Positions 30,613 through 41,640 of a DNA stretch of 64,000 nucleotides are shown piece after piece. The notes under the pieces are model-generated. The model made no database searches, was not told the DNA's origin, and worked only from the letters and a program-made list of their open reading frames with translations. The stretch lies in contig NC_135247.1 in NCBI RefSeq assembly GCF_947623445.1, positions 250,501-314,500 on the forward strand. The letters run 5' to 3'. Source of the stretch: Clavelina lepadiformis (taxonomy: Eukaryota; Chordata; Ascidiacea; Aplousobranchia; Clavelinidae). The position numbers and the translations under genes are program-made. The first letter of the stretch is position 1. Every line of letters starts with the position of its first letter.

Positions 30613-32392
30613 TTTAACAAAACTGCCGGTTTTAGCATCAAAGTTGTCCTGTTATAAAAAATTGATTCAACTTGGCTGGCATTTGTAGAAATACTTAAAT
30701 TTCCCGCAAATAAACTTTCATCTTCCACACACTCGACTTCGAATAAATATAATTATGATGTCACAAAGTCATGTCTGCGTCGCTACAGCCAGGACGCGTC
30801 TAACTGCGCTCGATATCTGGCCAATGCCCTCCCCCCTTTCCAAATTTTTTCTTTTCGTGTTGTTATGGCAACATCGGCGTTGGTTTGATCTCGCGACAAA
30901 TACAAATTGCTGAGTATGACGTAAGATTTAAATTATAAATGAAATTAATAATTAGAAAGAAATTAGTCGTCATAATGCAATTTGTCAATCGAACTTATCT
31001 AAATTTCTCACGTGACCGAGCGACTGCTTCAACGCAACATTTGTTGGTTTGGTGCCTTCAATATTATCTGGCCGTGAATTTATCAAAATCGATTCTTCAA
31101 TAAAGTACAGGTCGCCCCATCTCCTATAGAACTCATTTTTCTTCAATTTCTCTGCATAATTAATCTTACATGCTTCATCTCTATGACTTAACAAAGGAAG
31201 CGACAACGCGCTTTTTCAAACTTGACGATTTCAATTTTCTTTCAGGTCAAACTTTTGGGTTGTTTGACGCAATTTATCTGTTTGCTTCACATCGTGTGGA
31301 TAACTGGGAACATTTATGAACTTTTCTTTCTTTAAATTCTACAAAATTTCAGCAAGTCTATTGCGCTTTTGCTCTGCGCCATATTTTCACAACAAAACAC
31401 GAGCCAAATGCAAATTTTATTTATTTAAAAAGTTTTATTTTTTCTTCAAACCATGGGAAAGCGGCCGGCTATTTTCACTACGACGCATGTTTGCTACAAC
31501 AAAGTTTTCACAATTCTCGTTCTTTATGCCACGGAAGTCAGATCAACGACCTCGTCTCATTTCCCTTCATTGCTCGCACGACCACCTTTTATTTCTCCGC
31601 ATTCTTTATCACTTTATCGCCTGCTTACGTCATCGAAGTACATTGCTGGATCGCGTTGAAGTTTGGGTCGAACTGGAGGCTCAAGAACAGAGCTTTCCGG
31701 CTTTGTACAAGATTTAAAGCTGTGGCTCTGTGCACTATGGGGCTAATATTGGGCTCGCGGAGAAGCTGACGTCATGGGTTAGGGCTTCGAAGTCAAGGCT
31801 GCTTGCTGACCTTTCACCTCGGGTTCAAGATTAAAATTTGTTATATCGTTGAAGTGACGAATGCAAATCAGAAATAAAAAAATTTGTTTGGTTCATTGAC
31901 AGTTATGTTTCCGAAAAAGTCTGCAAAGATACAATTGCCGCAACGTGGGCTTATTCTCTCGCAATAACATTTTAAAGAAATCCTTACACATAAACAATAA
32001 CATTTCTGTGGACGCCCAACCTTCATTTGCATAATTTCAACAAACACCAGGTCAAAACGAACCCACGTGTCATGTCACTTCCTACTGGTTCTTTAGCGAT
32101 TTTTAGCTAAGCATCGATCGTTGAACGGCGGCAACATGAAGTTGAAGTTCTAAATCATGCAGACAAACGCATTCCTTGAAGAGAAGCGGCAGTCATTTAG
32201 TCATTTCACCTTCACAAGGCATTGCACGTCTGGTGACAGCAATATTTCATATGCAGCTATAACTGGTCTGTTCGTAGCAACGGGCATACAATTCGTGTTG
32301 GTGTAAGGTTGCTTTAATGTGGTTTCATTTCAACCATCAACCTAAGTCATTTTAGCGTCGAATATTTACGCCAACTTCCTATAGGCTACAAC
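30613..32392. other. Intergenic stretch upstream of the GPCR gene
   Basis: This should hold the GPCR promoter and 5' UTR, since that gene starts at 30612 on the minus strand. Overlapping plus-strand frames at 31316-31769 give Phe/Ser-rich sequences with no domain and are judged non-coding. The last TGACGTCA of the CRE-rich block is near 31768. Confidence 0.55.
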
Positions 32393-32400
32393 CTCTACGA

Positions 32401-32676
32401 CAGTGGTTCCAAACCGTTTTTAGTCACGAACCTCTTTCAAAAAATTATCAAGCTTACGGACCCCTAAATTTTTAAGACTTAAAAATTAAACGTCACGATC
32501 AGCAAAAAAAGAAAACAAAGTCACATCTCTTAACCAAATATCGAAACAATTGACGGCGCTACATTATTATCGCACCTACAAGTTGTTGCTTTACATCCAC
32601 GAGAAATTAATTGAATGTTGTTATTTAATTCTGTCACTTTCCAGTGCACTCACGAACCCCTGCTTGGGAACCACTG
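32401..32676. mobile_element. hAT-type MITE with perfect 8-bp target duplication
   Basis: The 276-bp element starts CAGTGGTTCCAAACC and ends GCTTGGGAACCACTG, a short imperfect terminal inverted repeat of the hAT superfamily. It is flanked on both sides by the identical 8-bp direct repeat CTCTACGA (32393-32400 and 32677-32684), the hAT target-site length. It has no coding capacity, so it depends on a transposase encoded elsewhere. The intact duplication suggests a fairly recent insertion. Confidence 0.9.
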
Positions 32677-32684
32677 CTCTACGA

Positions 32685-33752
32685 GCCCGTCCTGAAAAGT
32701 GTTCTTCGTTTAAAAGTGGTCTGGGACCATTGAACCCACAACCAGGCAAACAAAGGGTTAGTTAAGTGCCATGGATAAACAACAACACGATTTTGCCAGT
32801 GTAACAAATGCTACTGCATCATATTTATTCTTATACCTTATTTGATCTGTGTCTGTGCGCTTGTTGGTAGTCGGCATTTTTTATTTTAGTGTTTACACTT
32901 TTATTTTGTGTCGTTTGTTGATTGGTTGGTTCTGTTAGCTTTGGTTTTTATTCCTTTTTACTCAAATGGTTTATTTTATTCATTTTTCCAAAGTTTTGTG
33001 TCTTGCGCCTTTATTTTATTGTGATAAATTTGGTCGCATTTGTTGCGCGGACTAATAACGCCGCCGGCCTTCCCCGCTCATCGTCGTTCCCTGTGAAGTG
33101 TGTTCGAAAATCAGCCAGTTCTGTTTTGAGCGGCGCATGGTGAGTAGACTCAGTTGCGACTGTTCAACCTTTTCACTACCAGTTTTTATCAACGCCTCTT
33201 GTTGTCTGTAGTTTTTAAATATAATCTAATGTCTAATACCAACTAATGCTTAAGAGTGACTTTGGCACCAGGGTTTCCTCACTAAAACTCATCTTTCACG
33301 CAACACTACTGTGGGCCTCGATGATATAACACGGAAGTGTGTTGCGCGATTAAAATCACAGGAATTTGAACTTAGCATAATTTACAACATAACTAAGGTA
33401 AAAATTGTTATTTTCTTGAGTTGGTTTTTCTTCTGCAAATTCCTATCTATCTCTCCTAGCTCTAAATACCTATCTCTAAAACTGTCCTGAAATGCATTGA
33501 AATCAATTGTATAAAAATACTTGTATTTAGTTCGAAATTTCCATCATAGCAAAAGAACAATTAATCTACACATTGGTTGCATCTAAGTGGAAAATGGTAT
33601 TTCTTTTGAAATTGGTGTGCCATCTCCTACCTTTCTGTTTCATCTGCAATAAAATGTATTTACTTATCGGCATGTTTCTATGGCTCCAGCAGCAGGTACA
33701 ATCTCTCACCAGTTATAGGTTTAATTACGATATTTGCGAGCCCGGCGCCAAC
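32685..33752. other. Intergenic AT-rich stretch before the tRNA pair
   Basis: No gene, domain or clear repeat boundary was recognised. T-rich runs occur around 32860-33030. Short plus-strand frames are of low-complexity composition. Confidence 0.55.
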
Positions 33753-33834
33753 GACGAGGTGGCCGAGTGGTTAAGGCGATGGACTGCTAATCCATTGTGC
33801 TCTGCACGCGTGGGTTCGAATCCCATCCTCGTCG
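33753..33834 (+). tRNA. tRNA-Ser (anticodon GCT)
   Basis: The 82-nt sequence folds as a class II tRNA. The acceptor arm GACGAGG pairs with CCTCGTC and the discriminator base is G. The A box is TGGCCGAGTGG, the anticodon loop reads CTGCTAA with anticodon GCT, and there is a long variable arm. The B box is GGTTCGAATCC. It decodes AGC/AGU serine codons. No T-run terminator follows before the next tRNA, which starts two bases later. Confidence 0.97.
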
Positions 33835-33836
33835 TG

Positions 33837-33908
33837 GGGGATGTAGCTCAGTGGTAGAGCGCACGCTTTGCATGTGTGAGGCCCCGGGTTCGATCCCCGG
33901 CATCTCCA
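33837..33908 (+). tRNA. tRNA-Ala (anticodon TGC)
   Basis: The 72-nt sequence has acceptor arm GGGGATG pairing with CATCTCC. The G3:U70 wobble pair that marks alanine tRNAs is therefore present, and the discriminator is A. The anticodon loop is TTTGCAT (anticodon TGC) and the B box is GGTTCGATCCC. A T5 run (CTTTTTATT) follows a few bases downstream and serves as the Pol III terminator for this gene and probably also for the upstream tRNA-Ser. Confidence 0.97.
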
Positions 33909-34762
33909 CTCTTTTTATTCATTTAATTTTGTGCAATAACGACAACTGATAAATTTTCAAGCACATCCATTGAACGCTGACGTAAACCAGTGATTGCTGC
34001 CACCTTATCTTGCCTGCCTGGATCGATGAACATAACACCTTGAAATCGTTTCTATGACCCATCAACCAATTACTTGTTGTGACGTAACAGAGAAAATCTT
34101 ATATTGATGCTTCCACTTATCATTTGAAACAATCGATTTTGAGTGGTAAAGGCGTTAAGTTCACACAAAACCTACGTTCAAAAAGGACGTTTAAAAATTG
34201 CAATCACTGGTTGCTTTAAATAGGAATGAAGGTAATTGGACTTTTCTTAACCATTCAACAGGTTTGCTCGTTTGTCTGCTTGACTTTGGCAAAACTATTC
34301 AACAATCGATCAATAAATTCAGGGTTTTTATCAAGACACACAACTTATTACCAATTAACTGATACGGGCTAAACAATGTTTGAAATAAATAAAATAAAAC
34401 TCATTTGAACCAAAGCAACCAACTTTCCATGTTAGAAGAAGCAACATGTCGTCAAATAGTGGAAAATTCAAAGCACGTTAAAGGAATAAAAAAAATTTCA
34501 AAACTTGTGTTCAACTGAAATGTGATTCGTGGAAAGTCGTGTCACAGTGATGTAATCATTTACGAACTTTGCATCATTTGTCCTTGCCACAGTATAAAAT
34601 GTTTTTGAAAGATCATATGACCACTTAAATTATATAATATTAAGTGGATGCACCATCTGCATAGCACAGATATAAGCAGGTATAGACAAAAGATGATGAA
34701 CAAAATAAAGCATATAAAGTGGCTTGTAATAAAATTCTTTCTACTTCTACCGAGTTGCAAAG
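33909..34762. other. Intergenic stretch between the tRNA pair and the STI1-domain gene
   Basis: A Pol III terminator-like T5 lies at the left edge. The right part should contain the 3' UTR of the minus-strand gene that ends at 34763. Nothing else was recognised. Confidence 0.55.
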
Positions 34763-35599
34763 TTACTGAGGTTGGACGCCAAGAAGACCAACAGACACTA
34801 GTTTTTGAATGTCTGCCCTTAACCTGAAATCTGATGCTTGAAATATATTTTGAGCTTTGTCGGGTTCATTTCGAAGAAGATCGAGCAAATTCTGAACATC
34901 TGGTTTCGATAAAATTTTTTGGATTTCAGGGTCAGAAAGTATCTTCTGCATTTTTTTGGTGTCTTCAGAGGTTGCCTGGTTTGATGACATCATCACTTGG
35001 TTATCTTGCTTCGCTGATTCCTTATCACCGAGTTGAGTGAAATGATTCCCCAAAATTTTGTAAAATTGTTTAAAAAAATCCTGCACATCTTGATCATTTT
35101 TGTAATACTCCATCGCAGATTTCGGGTCCCGTTTCATCCAATCAATAGCTTGCGAAAATTTTGGGTCAGAAAGTTGCTTGAAAAGTTTTTCATTTCCTTC
35201 AATGTTTTTCATCAAATCATCAGTAATCCACTCTTTACTTTGAAGAACATTGGACCCTTTCATTGCATCTTGAACTTCGTCAAACACAAGACTTCCATCT
35301 GGTGAAGTTTTCGGCTTTATGACATCATAAACCTGTTCAGCTTGAGGATTTTTGACCGATTTTTTTGGTGCTTTACTTTTTCCCTCAGTCTTAGAACCAA
35401 ATAAAAATCCCTTTCTCATTCCCCCAAAACCAGAATTTTTGGGTTTAGTTGGTTTTGGCTCCTCAACTCTGTTAGACTCCACATTGTGAATTTCAGCAGA
35501 TAATTTTTGTGGCTTTTCTGCGGTTTTTTCTCGAATTTCTCGAACGCGATCAACCAAAGCGCTCATATCTTCAAGCGGGGGAACATCTTCATCAACCAT
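34763..35599 (-). CDS. Intronless STI1/DP-domain protein (unnamed conserved family)
   Basis: A single 278-codon frame reads from an ATG in good context (CATCATGG) to TAA. I do not recognise a named orthologue. The N terminus is acidic, followed by a Lys/Pro-rich linker containing GFGGMRKGFLFGSK at about residues 57-70. A helical segment at about 120-195 (KLFKQLSDPKFSQAIDWM and NHFTQLG) and a C-terminal helical segment at about 215-275 (DPEIQKILSKPDVQNLLDLL, DFRLRADIQKLVSVGLLG) resemble the Asp-Pro STI1 repeats of Hop/STI1-type co-chaperones. Such repeats bind hydrophobic helices or chaperone clients, so a cytosolic chaperone-adaptor role is an inference. The protein is hydrophilic, with no signal peptide or membrane segment. 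Lack of introns is unusual beside its heavily split neighbours and could mean an old retrocopy. Confidence 0.85.
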   Translation of the reverse strand: MVDEDVPPLEDMSALVDRVREIREKTAEKPQKLSAEIHNVESNRVEEPKPTKPKNSGFGGMRKGFLFGSKTEGKSKAPKKSVKNPQAEQVYDVIKPKTSPDGSLVFDEVQDAMKGSNVLQSKEWITDDLMKNIEGNEKLFKQLSDPKFSQAIDWMKRDPKSAMEYYKNDQDVQDFFKQFYKILGNHFTQLGDKESAKQDNQVMMSSNQATSEDTKKMQKILSDPEIQKILSKPDVQNLLDLLRNEPDKAQNIFQASDFRLRADIQKLVSVGLLGVQPQ

Positions 35600-35948
35600 G
35601 ATGCAACTTTGGAGCTGATTTGATTGAAAATTCCGGCAACAACTTATTTAAAAGTAATTCTTGAAACCCAGATCAATCAATTAAAGTTTGTACAGCAGGT
35701 CAGGGGTATAATTTTCCTAAAAATATAAAAAACCCTGGTTGGTGATCTGTAGAAAGTAGAAAAAGATGAGCTGTGTTCTACATTTGCCTGGGCCCAGTCT
35801 GCATGCTTCGTTGTTTGGGAAATGTGCTGAAAAATTAAAAGGAAGCAAAACCATCAATTCTGTATAAGATAATGTCCATGAAGAGTAAAACATGCAGTCT
35901 GGGTTTATACCTATAGTCTATAATGGATTGATAGGCTTATTTTGATTC
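35600..35948. other. Short upstream region of the STI1-domain gene
   Basis: This 349-bp stretch lies between the STI1-domain start codon and the target duplication of a MITE. It probably holds the promoter and 5' UTR of that minus-strand gene. No TATA box or CRE is evident. Confidence 0.5.
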
Positions 35949-35956
35949 GCATATAA

Positions 35957-36140
35957 CAGGCGTCGCCAAAATGTTGTCACAAAGGGCCAAATAATCATAT
36001 AAACTGACAATCGCAGGCAAAATTCAACTTTGACCAATGAGCTACCATACAAGATACAATAAGCTAATTAGTGAGGCGGGCCTGATAAATTAAACCTGCC
36101 GGGCGGATCTTGCCCATGAGCCGTAGTTTGGTTACCCCTG
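35957..36140. mobile_element. Short hAT-type MITE with near-perfect 8-bp target duplication
   Basis: The left end is CAGGCGTCGCCAAAATG and the right end is GTTTGGTTACCCCTG, so the termini are imperfect inverted repeats of hAT type. The flanking 8-mers GCATATAA (35949-35956) and GTATATAA (36141-36148) match at 7 of 8 positions. The element is 184 bp and non-coding. It is probably older than the copy at 32401. Confidence 0.75.
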
Positions 36141-36764
36141 GTATATAATAATAGCCAGCCATATAACACAATAATTACAATAAAACCAGTTAAAGAGTTG
36201 CCACAAAACAAATATTAACAGCAACTTCTGTTTAAACCCTTGCATTTTCAGCCTTTATTATGATTATCAGAGCAAAATGATTACATTCACTCAAAGATTT
36301 TTCGTTAACAAGGTTTTATCATTTTATATCTGTTGGTCGTTCTGCTGAAGATGTGCTAATGTTATGCCGATATGACCACACGACAACAGTCAAAGAAAAA
36401 CTCGGGAGTCAACATTCAAAGGAGTGCGCTAACCTGTCTAGTTTAGTTTACATAATAAAATTTCATGGTGAATTGTATCGAATGCTTTTGAAAGATCCAA
36501 GAATATTTCGAAAGTTATCTGATTTTTTTCAAAAGCCAGTAAGTAAGGTGAACTGATGCTAATGCTGTAGTATTCTTGGGACCGCATTGCGTCACATCCG
36601 GTTACGCTTGACTGAACGTCAAGTTAAAGAAATCCGCAAAATGCATGTGGAAGATACGAAAATACCAAGGTTTTTCATGTAAACGAAGAAAGTTATCGGG
36701 TGGACACGAATATTTTTCTGTAGATGAGTAATTGGTTAATTGAAAAAAGGTAAATTTATAACTA
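36141..36764. other. Intergenic spacer between two transposons
   Basis: No gene or repeat was recognised. A 67-codon frame at 36353-36556 has no domain and no splice context. Confidence 0.5.
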
Positions 36765-37045
36765 TAACACTGGTCTACAAATTTCAACTTTTTTTTTCAG
36801 GTTTGGGTTTTGACAACTGATTGTAGCTAATTTTGGGGCGCTGAATCCGAAAATGAACTCAGATTTTCTCTATCACATCAAGTTTTCTTTCTATCGGTGT
36901 CATTATTTTATGAAATTGACCAATTTTACCCTTTTTACAGTAAAATGTCAAATATAATATAGTGTAATAATATAGTGGTGTTTCTGTGGAAAAACTTGCT
37001 CTTAGAAAACTACTAACAAAGAAAGGTTATATTTAATCTCAAGCT

Positions 37046-37483
37046 ATGTCTGCTTCCAGCAAAAGAAGAAAATGTTGTAATGATCCGGATATATTTTGTT
37101 ACATTTGTGGATGCTTCATGTTGAAGTCTCAACAATGCAATATTACCACGTTTGTAAAAAGGGCATATCTCGCTTACTTTAAAGTCAAGTTAGGGGACCA
37201 GGACAAAAGCTGGGCTCCTCATAAAGCGTGCAAGACCTGCGTTGAATGTCTGAGAAGTTGGTCGCAAGGAAAAGGTTCACAAATGAAATTTGGAATACCC
37301 ATGATTTGGCGAGAGCAACGAAATCATGTTGACGATTGTTATTTTTGTCTTGTTAGTGTGAAAGGGTATAACAAAAAGAGTAAACATCGTTTGAAATATC
37401 CAAATCTGGATTCGGCATTGCGGCCAGTTCCTCACAGTGATGAAAAGCCACTGCCAGTATTTATATCACTTCCAGAACTATAA
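37046..37483 (+). pseudogene. N-terminal remnant of the transposase-like protein
   Basis: This 145-codon frame has a cysteine-rich start (CCNDPDIFCYICGCF, then CKTCVECLRSW and CYFCLV), consistent with N-terminal zinc-binding segments. It is followed by PNLDSALRPVPHSDEKPLP. From memory, this belongs to a repetitive protein family found in arthropods, cnidarians and tunicates, whose full members are several hundred residues longer. The frame stops just where the family's central region should begin. It has no likely function on its own. Confidence 0.7.
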
Positions 37484-37506
37484 CTATACTTATATCCTTT
37501 CATTTT

Positions 37507-37821
37507 TTGGGAAACAGAAAAGCAGAAAATTATAAAGATCTCTTAAGGGAGCTACTGCTTAGTTTTGAAGATTTGGGATGCAGGATGAGCATCAAAGTTC
37601 ACTACTTGAAGAGCCATGCGGATGAGTTTCCAGAAAACCTTGGGAAAGTTAGTGAAGAACAGGGTGAACGTTTCCACCAGGATATTAAAATTATGGAGGA
37701 ACGTTATCAAGGTCGGTGGGATTGTCATATGATGGCCGACTATTGCTGGAGTTTGAAAAGAGAAATTCCAGATGCTGCTCATAAAAGAAAGTCCCTCAAA
37801 AGAGCATTTTTAAGCTTATAA
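37507..37821 (+). pseudogene. C-terminal remnant of the transposase-like protein
   Basis: This roughly 100-codon frame lies 23 bp downstream of the N-terminal remnant and in a different frame. It holds the family's conserved C-terminal block: SFEDLGCRMSIKVHYLKSHAD, PENLGKVSEEQGERFHQDI and YQGRWDCHMMADYCW. The matching catalytic centre between the two blocks has been lost by an internal deletion that probably removed about 1 kb or more. Confidence 0.7.
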
Positions 37822-38709
37822 GTGAAGAGTTCATATTTTATGAAAGCTCTTTTGTTGACTGTTTCTGAACTCGCCCTGCCCAAGTCCCTTTGAGTCAAAC
37901 TTTATTTTGGCACTTTGCTATTTCTGTGTGTGTCTTCAGAATTTCTGCACTCTGTTGTCTATGTGCATATTGTGTGAACTGTAGGCTATAATTCAGATAA
38001 TACCTTGTCACTGTCCTATCGACAGGTTCGTCAGCATAATGTAGCGTTTGATGTTATTATGGTTGCTCTTTTGTATGCCTATTTTTTATTCCAAAACATG
38101 AAATTTTAATAAAGACAACGCAAATTTGTGTGAATATAATATAGAATGCTTGTTTGCTAATTAAAGCTAGATTATTGCAGGTAAAACAGTGTTTATTGCA
38201 TCAGAATTCCTTGTTTTGACAACAGAGGGGGGGCAAAAATTGATTTTTTTCAAAAATTAGGGATATTTCATATCTCAAAAACGTGATGTGATAGAAAAAA
38301 TCTGAGTTCATTTTCGGATTCAGCGCCCCAAAATTAGCTAAAATGAGTTGTCAAAACCCAAACCTGAAATTTTGTGTAGACCAGTGTAATATGTTTCACT
38401 ACTGTGTAATATCCTGTTGTTTCTGGCCGAACGGTTATGTTTTTTAACATCATGGAAGATTCGTTTCTTCGAAGTAATTACTCTCTGCGAAATTCGATGA
38501 AAAAGGTTGGTATCGAGCACAGAAAGCATACAAAGTACGATAGACCTAAGTTTGTCAGCTGGAAGATGAAGGTCATTTCTTTAAACTGCAATGAATTGCT
38601 TTGATCTGGTTAGACTAGATGCTTGTTGTGGTAAAAGAATTAAAACTAGGCAGTTATGAACGGTTTGTTAGACTAACGTAGAAGTTTACCTGCTGCATTT
38701 GTACACTGT

Positions 38710-39475
38710 AAAGTTTGCTAACTGCGCAGGAGATTTTTTTACCCTGCTGTGGTTCCATGGAATCAACGCGACCCCTGCCTTATTTCATAGATTATATATT
38801 CCAAATGGTGAGATCTTGCGAACTACTCCTGTCTACTACTACGCTAATTACTAATCTTTTTATAGGCTCTTATTTATTGTTTCCATTCACACAACTTTAT
38901 TTCATTGTTGCATTCATTAGAAATTTTTATATTTTGTTTCCAAATTGTTGATCATTTCTCAAGCTAAGCGTAGATTTGTGACACGTCAAACACCTCAGGA
39001 TGTGAAGCAAATTATTCGCAGCTGAGGGAAAAGCACCAACCAGCATTTTCCATCAGAGCGCAAGATGTGCTTCATTTGTCCAAGATCGAAGGACAAAAAG
39101 TGAAAATTCTCCTGCAGTAGATGTCACAGCAAGATGGTCTATAATTTAATCAGTGCCAGGAGTAAATTATTCTCCTGGAGTCTAAGTGCACTTTTAGTGA
39201 TCGGGTCATATTGACCCCAAGGTACCGTTAACGTGATTTTTTCCATGGTACCAGAGCAGGGTTAATCCGTGCATCAGTTTGCTGTATGGTTTTGGACCAT
39301 TCTGCATATGTGTGCTTAATTCTTTTTAACCCACTTGTTCGCATTTTTTTCTGCAAGGCATCGTGACGTAACTTGTTCCATGATTTTACTTAAAATCAAA
39401 ATTAAAGTAATAGCAAGATGCACGGATGCAAGAAATGCACGGATTAAAAATTCTCCCGCGCAGTTAGCAAACTTT
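38710..39475. mobile_element. Foldback-type repeat element with inverted ends
   Basis: The left end AAAGTTTGCTAACTGCGC (from 38710) and the right end GCGCAGTTAGCAAACTTT (to 39475) are perfect inverted repeats. The similarity continues inward through GGAGA and an AT-rich run. A second, internal inverted match pairs CCCTGCTGTGGTTCCATGG (near 38742) with a block near 39243-39265. I could not see a clear target duplication. No protein is encoded. It is probably a non-autonomous DNA element. Confidence 0.55.
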
Positions 39476-41640
39476 CCAATGATAACTTTAGCGCAGTAAT
39501 AATAAGAAATAATAATAATAATAAGAACATGCTAATGTTCGTTTATGGCTTCTATGCGGTAGGCTATGCCTAAGCTGGCTGACTGAATGCCAAACCGGGA
39601 CGTTTGGCCGACCGATCGGGACGCCGGGACAAGACGTTAAAAAGGGGGACTGTACCGGCTAAAACGGAACGTATGGTAAGCCTAGCGGAGGGTGATCCTG
39701 AGATCTTCGGACTTTTCGTGGAAGAGATGGAGAAATGCTGGAGGCAAAACCATTGTGGCGTTTGGATATAATCAATTTAAATAAGTTCTGTAATTGGCAT
39801 TTGTTAAGCAATTTTTGTGTCTCCATGCAGTTAGATTCTATTCGATATTTGAAGTGTATTTTTCGTATTTTAATCCGTATTCAAAAATAGTTCCAAACCG
39901 ATATGTGACGTAGTTAAGTGTGTCAAGTGGTTTTTCTGTTCGAAATTCAAATCGATATAATTTGTGATAAATATATCAATTAAGGTAATATAAAATTGTA
40001 TACGACATAGAATTCTCGTCTATCGAATCAGTGAAGCATAACACTGCGTGACGTAATCGATTGTTGCCCTGTGCGTGCATTTTGATTTATTCAGTCTTTT
40101 TCAGTCGTACGTTCAACGCCGCAACATGTCTTTGTGCTGTTGATGTCACAATGTTCTATCTTGATGTATTCGTTCAAAGAAGCTTCAAATATAATCAGAT
40201 TATACAGTAGTCATTCCTGTGTCATTATTGCTGAAGTCTATCAAGGTTCACTGTTAAGATATACACAAGGAAACAGACTTTGTAGTGTAAGTGGGTAAAC
40301 CTTACAGGCTAAGGGACAATATACCACTTTTCATTACAAATTCTTTGTGAAAAAGCTTAGAATGTACAACATGGACACGTATATACGTGTCATGGTAAAA
40401 GCTAGCTTGGCACTCGCCAATTGGTCAAAAACGGCGAGTATAAAATCTAATGTTTGATCTAAATCTCTCTCTTTCCGATTCTTCTGTTTTGCTGAATTAT
40501 TCGGAATTGGAATCATTACTGAATTCGAGTTATAGCTTTGTTTAAATGTGGAAAAATGGTGTAAATGTTTCTAATTTGATACAACCTATTCGGACAATAT
40601 AACAATTAGACTTTATGAAGCTGGTGTTGATTTGAAGAAACATTGTAGAGACAGCAGACGCAACGGAGTCAAAGACAATTGTCTAGGAGTCTAACAGAAA
40701 GACTGATAGTCTTGGCTTTAGGCCAACCTAAAAGCAATCCACGTCGCCATCCCCACACCACTATGACCTTCTATGATGGAGGTTCGTGATCATCTCCTGG
40801 TTGACTGGTTGTCCAGCAAAAACCTTTCGGTTATTGCCACTCATGCTGCTGATATCTTGCGGCTCATAGACATCAAACAACCAATACAGCAGCGTTATCG
40901 CTGTTCTCTGATAAATCAGTTCACGTCATAAAAGAGCCTTATATGCGGTCGAGGTTCTTCCTCGACAATAGCGTCTATCAAAGCTGACTAGCAGTTCGCG
41001 GGCCAAACAATCGGTGCTCGCGGGCCTGCAGTTGGACCACGCTGCCCTAGCAAATGGTGTGTTAAAACATTGCTTGTCGTATGTATAGGTTCGCCTAAAT
41101 TGTAGGTGAAGTTGATGAAATTTGACTTGCTTGGCCCAAAATTGCAATCTTGGCTTTAACATTCTGTTGCAAGAGTTAGAGTATGTTATTTTATTGGGAT
41201 TTCATGAAATAATAACCTAAATCATAATGAAGTGACGAACAACATTTCAGGCAGTCCTATGCGGGAATTTTTAATTGATTACATTTTTAGTAATTACACT
41301 TTATAATAAAATAAACAAAGATATGAAGTCTTTTTACGAGCATATACGAGACTGCATTGTTGACACCAAAACTAGACGAATCTTATGTTCTTATCGTGTT
41401 TGACGTCACTGCGCAATATATTTCCGACCACTGTAAACTACTCGAAGTCGCCTTAATTAAATATAGTATAAGATGTCTTTGTATTGAAGCACTTGACCGT
41501 TTTTTATTGATTCACCTTAAACCACTGTTCAAATTTTTCGAGTCAACTCGTTGATCTTTTAACTGATTTCATTTCTGTAATCTCAAATAAAATTTCAAGT
41601 ATCATAATGTCGGATTTTTCATCTTTGCATGTTTCCTTTC
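39476..41640. other. Intergenic region with a possible hAT terminus near 40985-41050
   Basis: No gene was found. The block ending GCAGTTGGACCACGCTGCCCTAG (around 41026-41050), with flanking GCGGGCC-type words, resembles a hAT right terminus, but I could not find its left partner. It may be a truncated copy. A short AAT-repeat run lies near 39500. Confidence 0.4.

Larger units (their letters stand above)
36768..38386 (+). mobile_element. CACTA/CMC-like DNA transposon, internally deleted, with long terminal inverted repeats
   Basis: Inverted repeats of more than 100 bp bound the element: 36768-36895 and 38278-38386. Both begin CACTGGTCTACA from the outside and share a core such as TTTTGGGGCGCTGAATCCG. 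The 3-bp direct repeat TAA flanks both ends. CACTG termini with 3-bp duplications point to the EnSpm/CACTA group, but the assignment is tentative. Inside are two remnants of one transposase-like protein; the central part expected to carry the catalytic residues is absent. The element is therefore non-autonomous. Confidence 0.75.

Noticed and set aside
34834-35305. Plus-strand frames across the STI1-domain gene
   Set aside because: They are antisense shadows of the well-supported 278-codon minus-strand gene.
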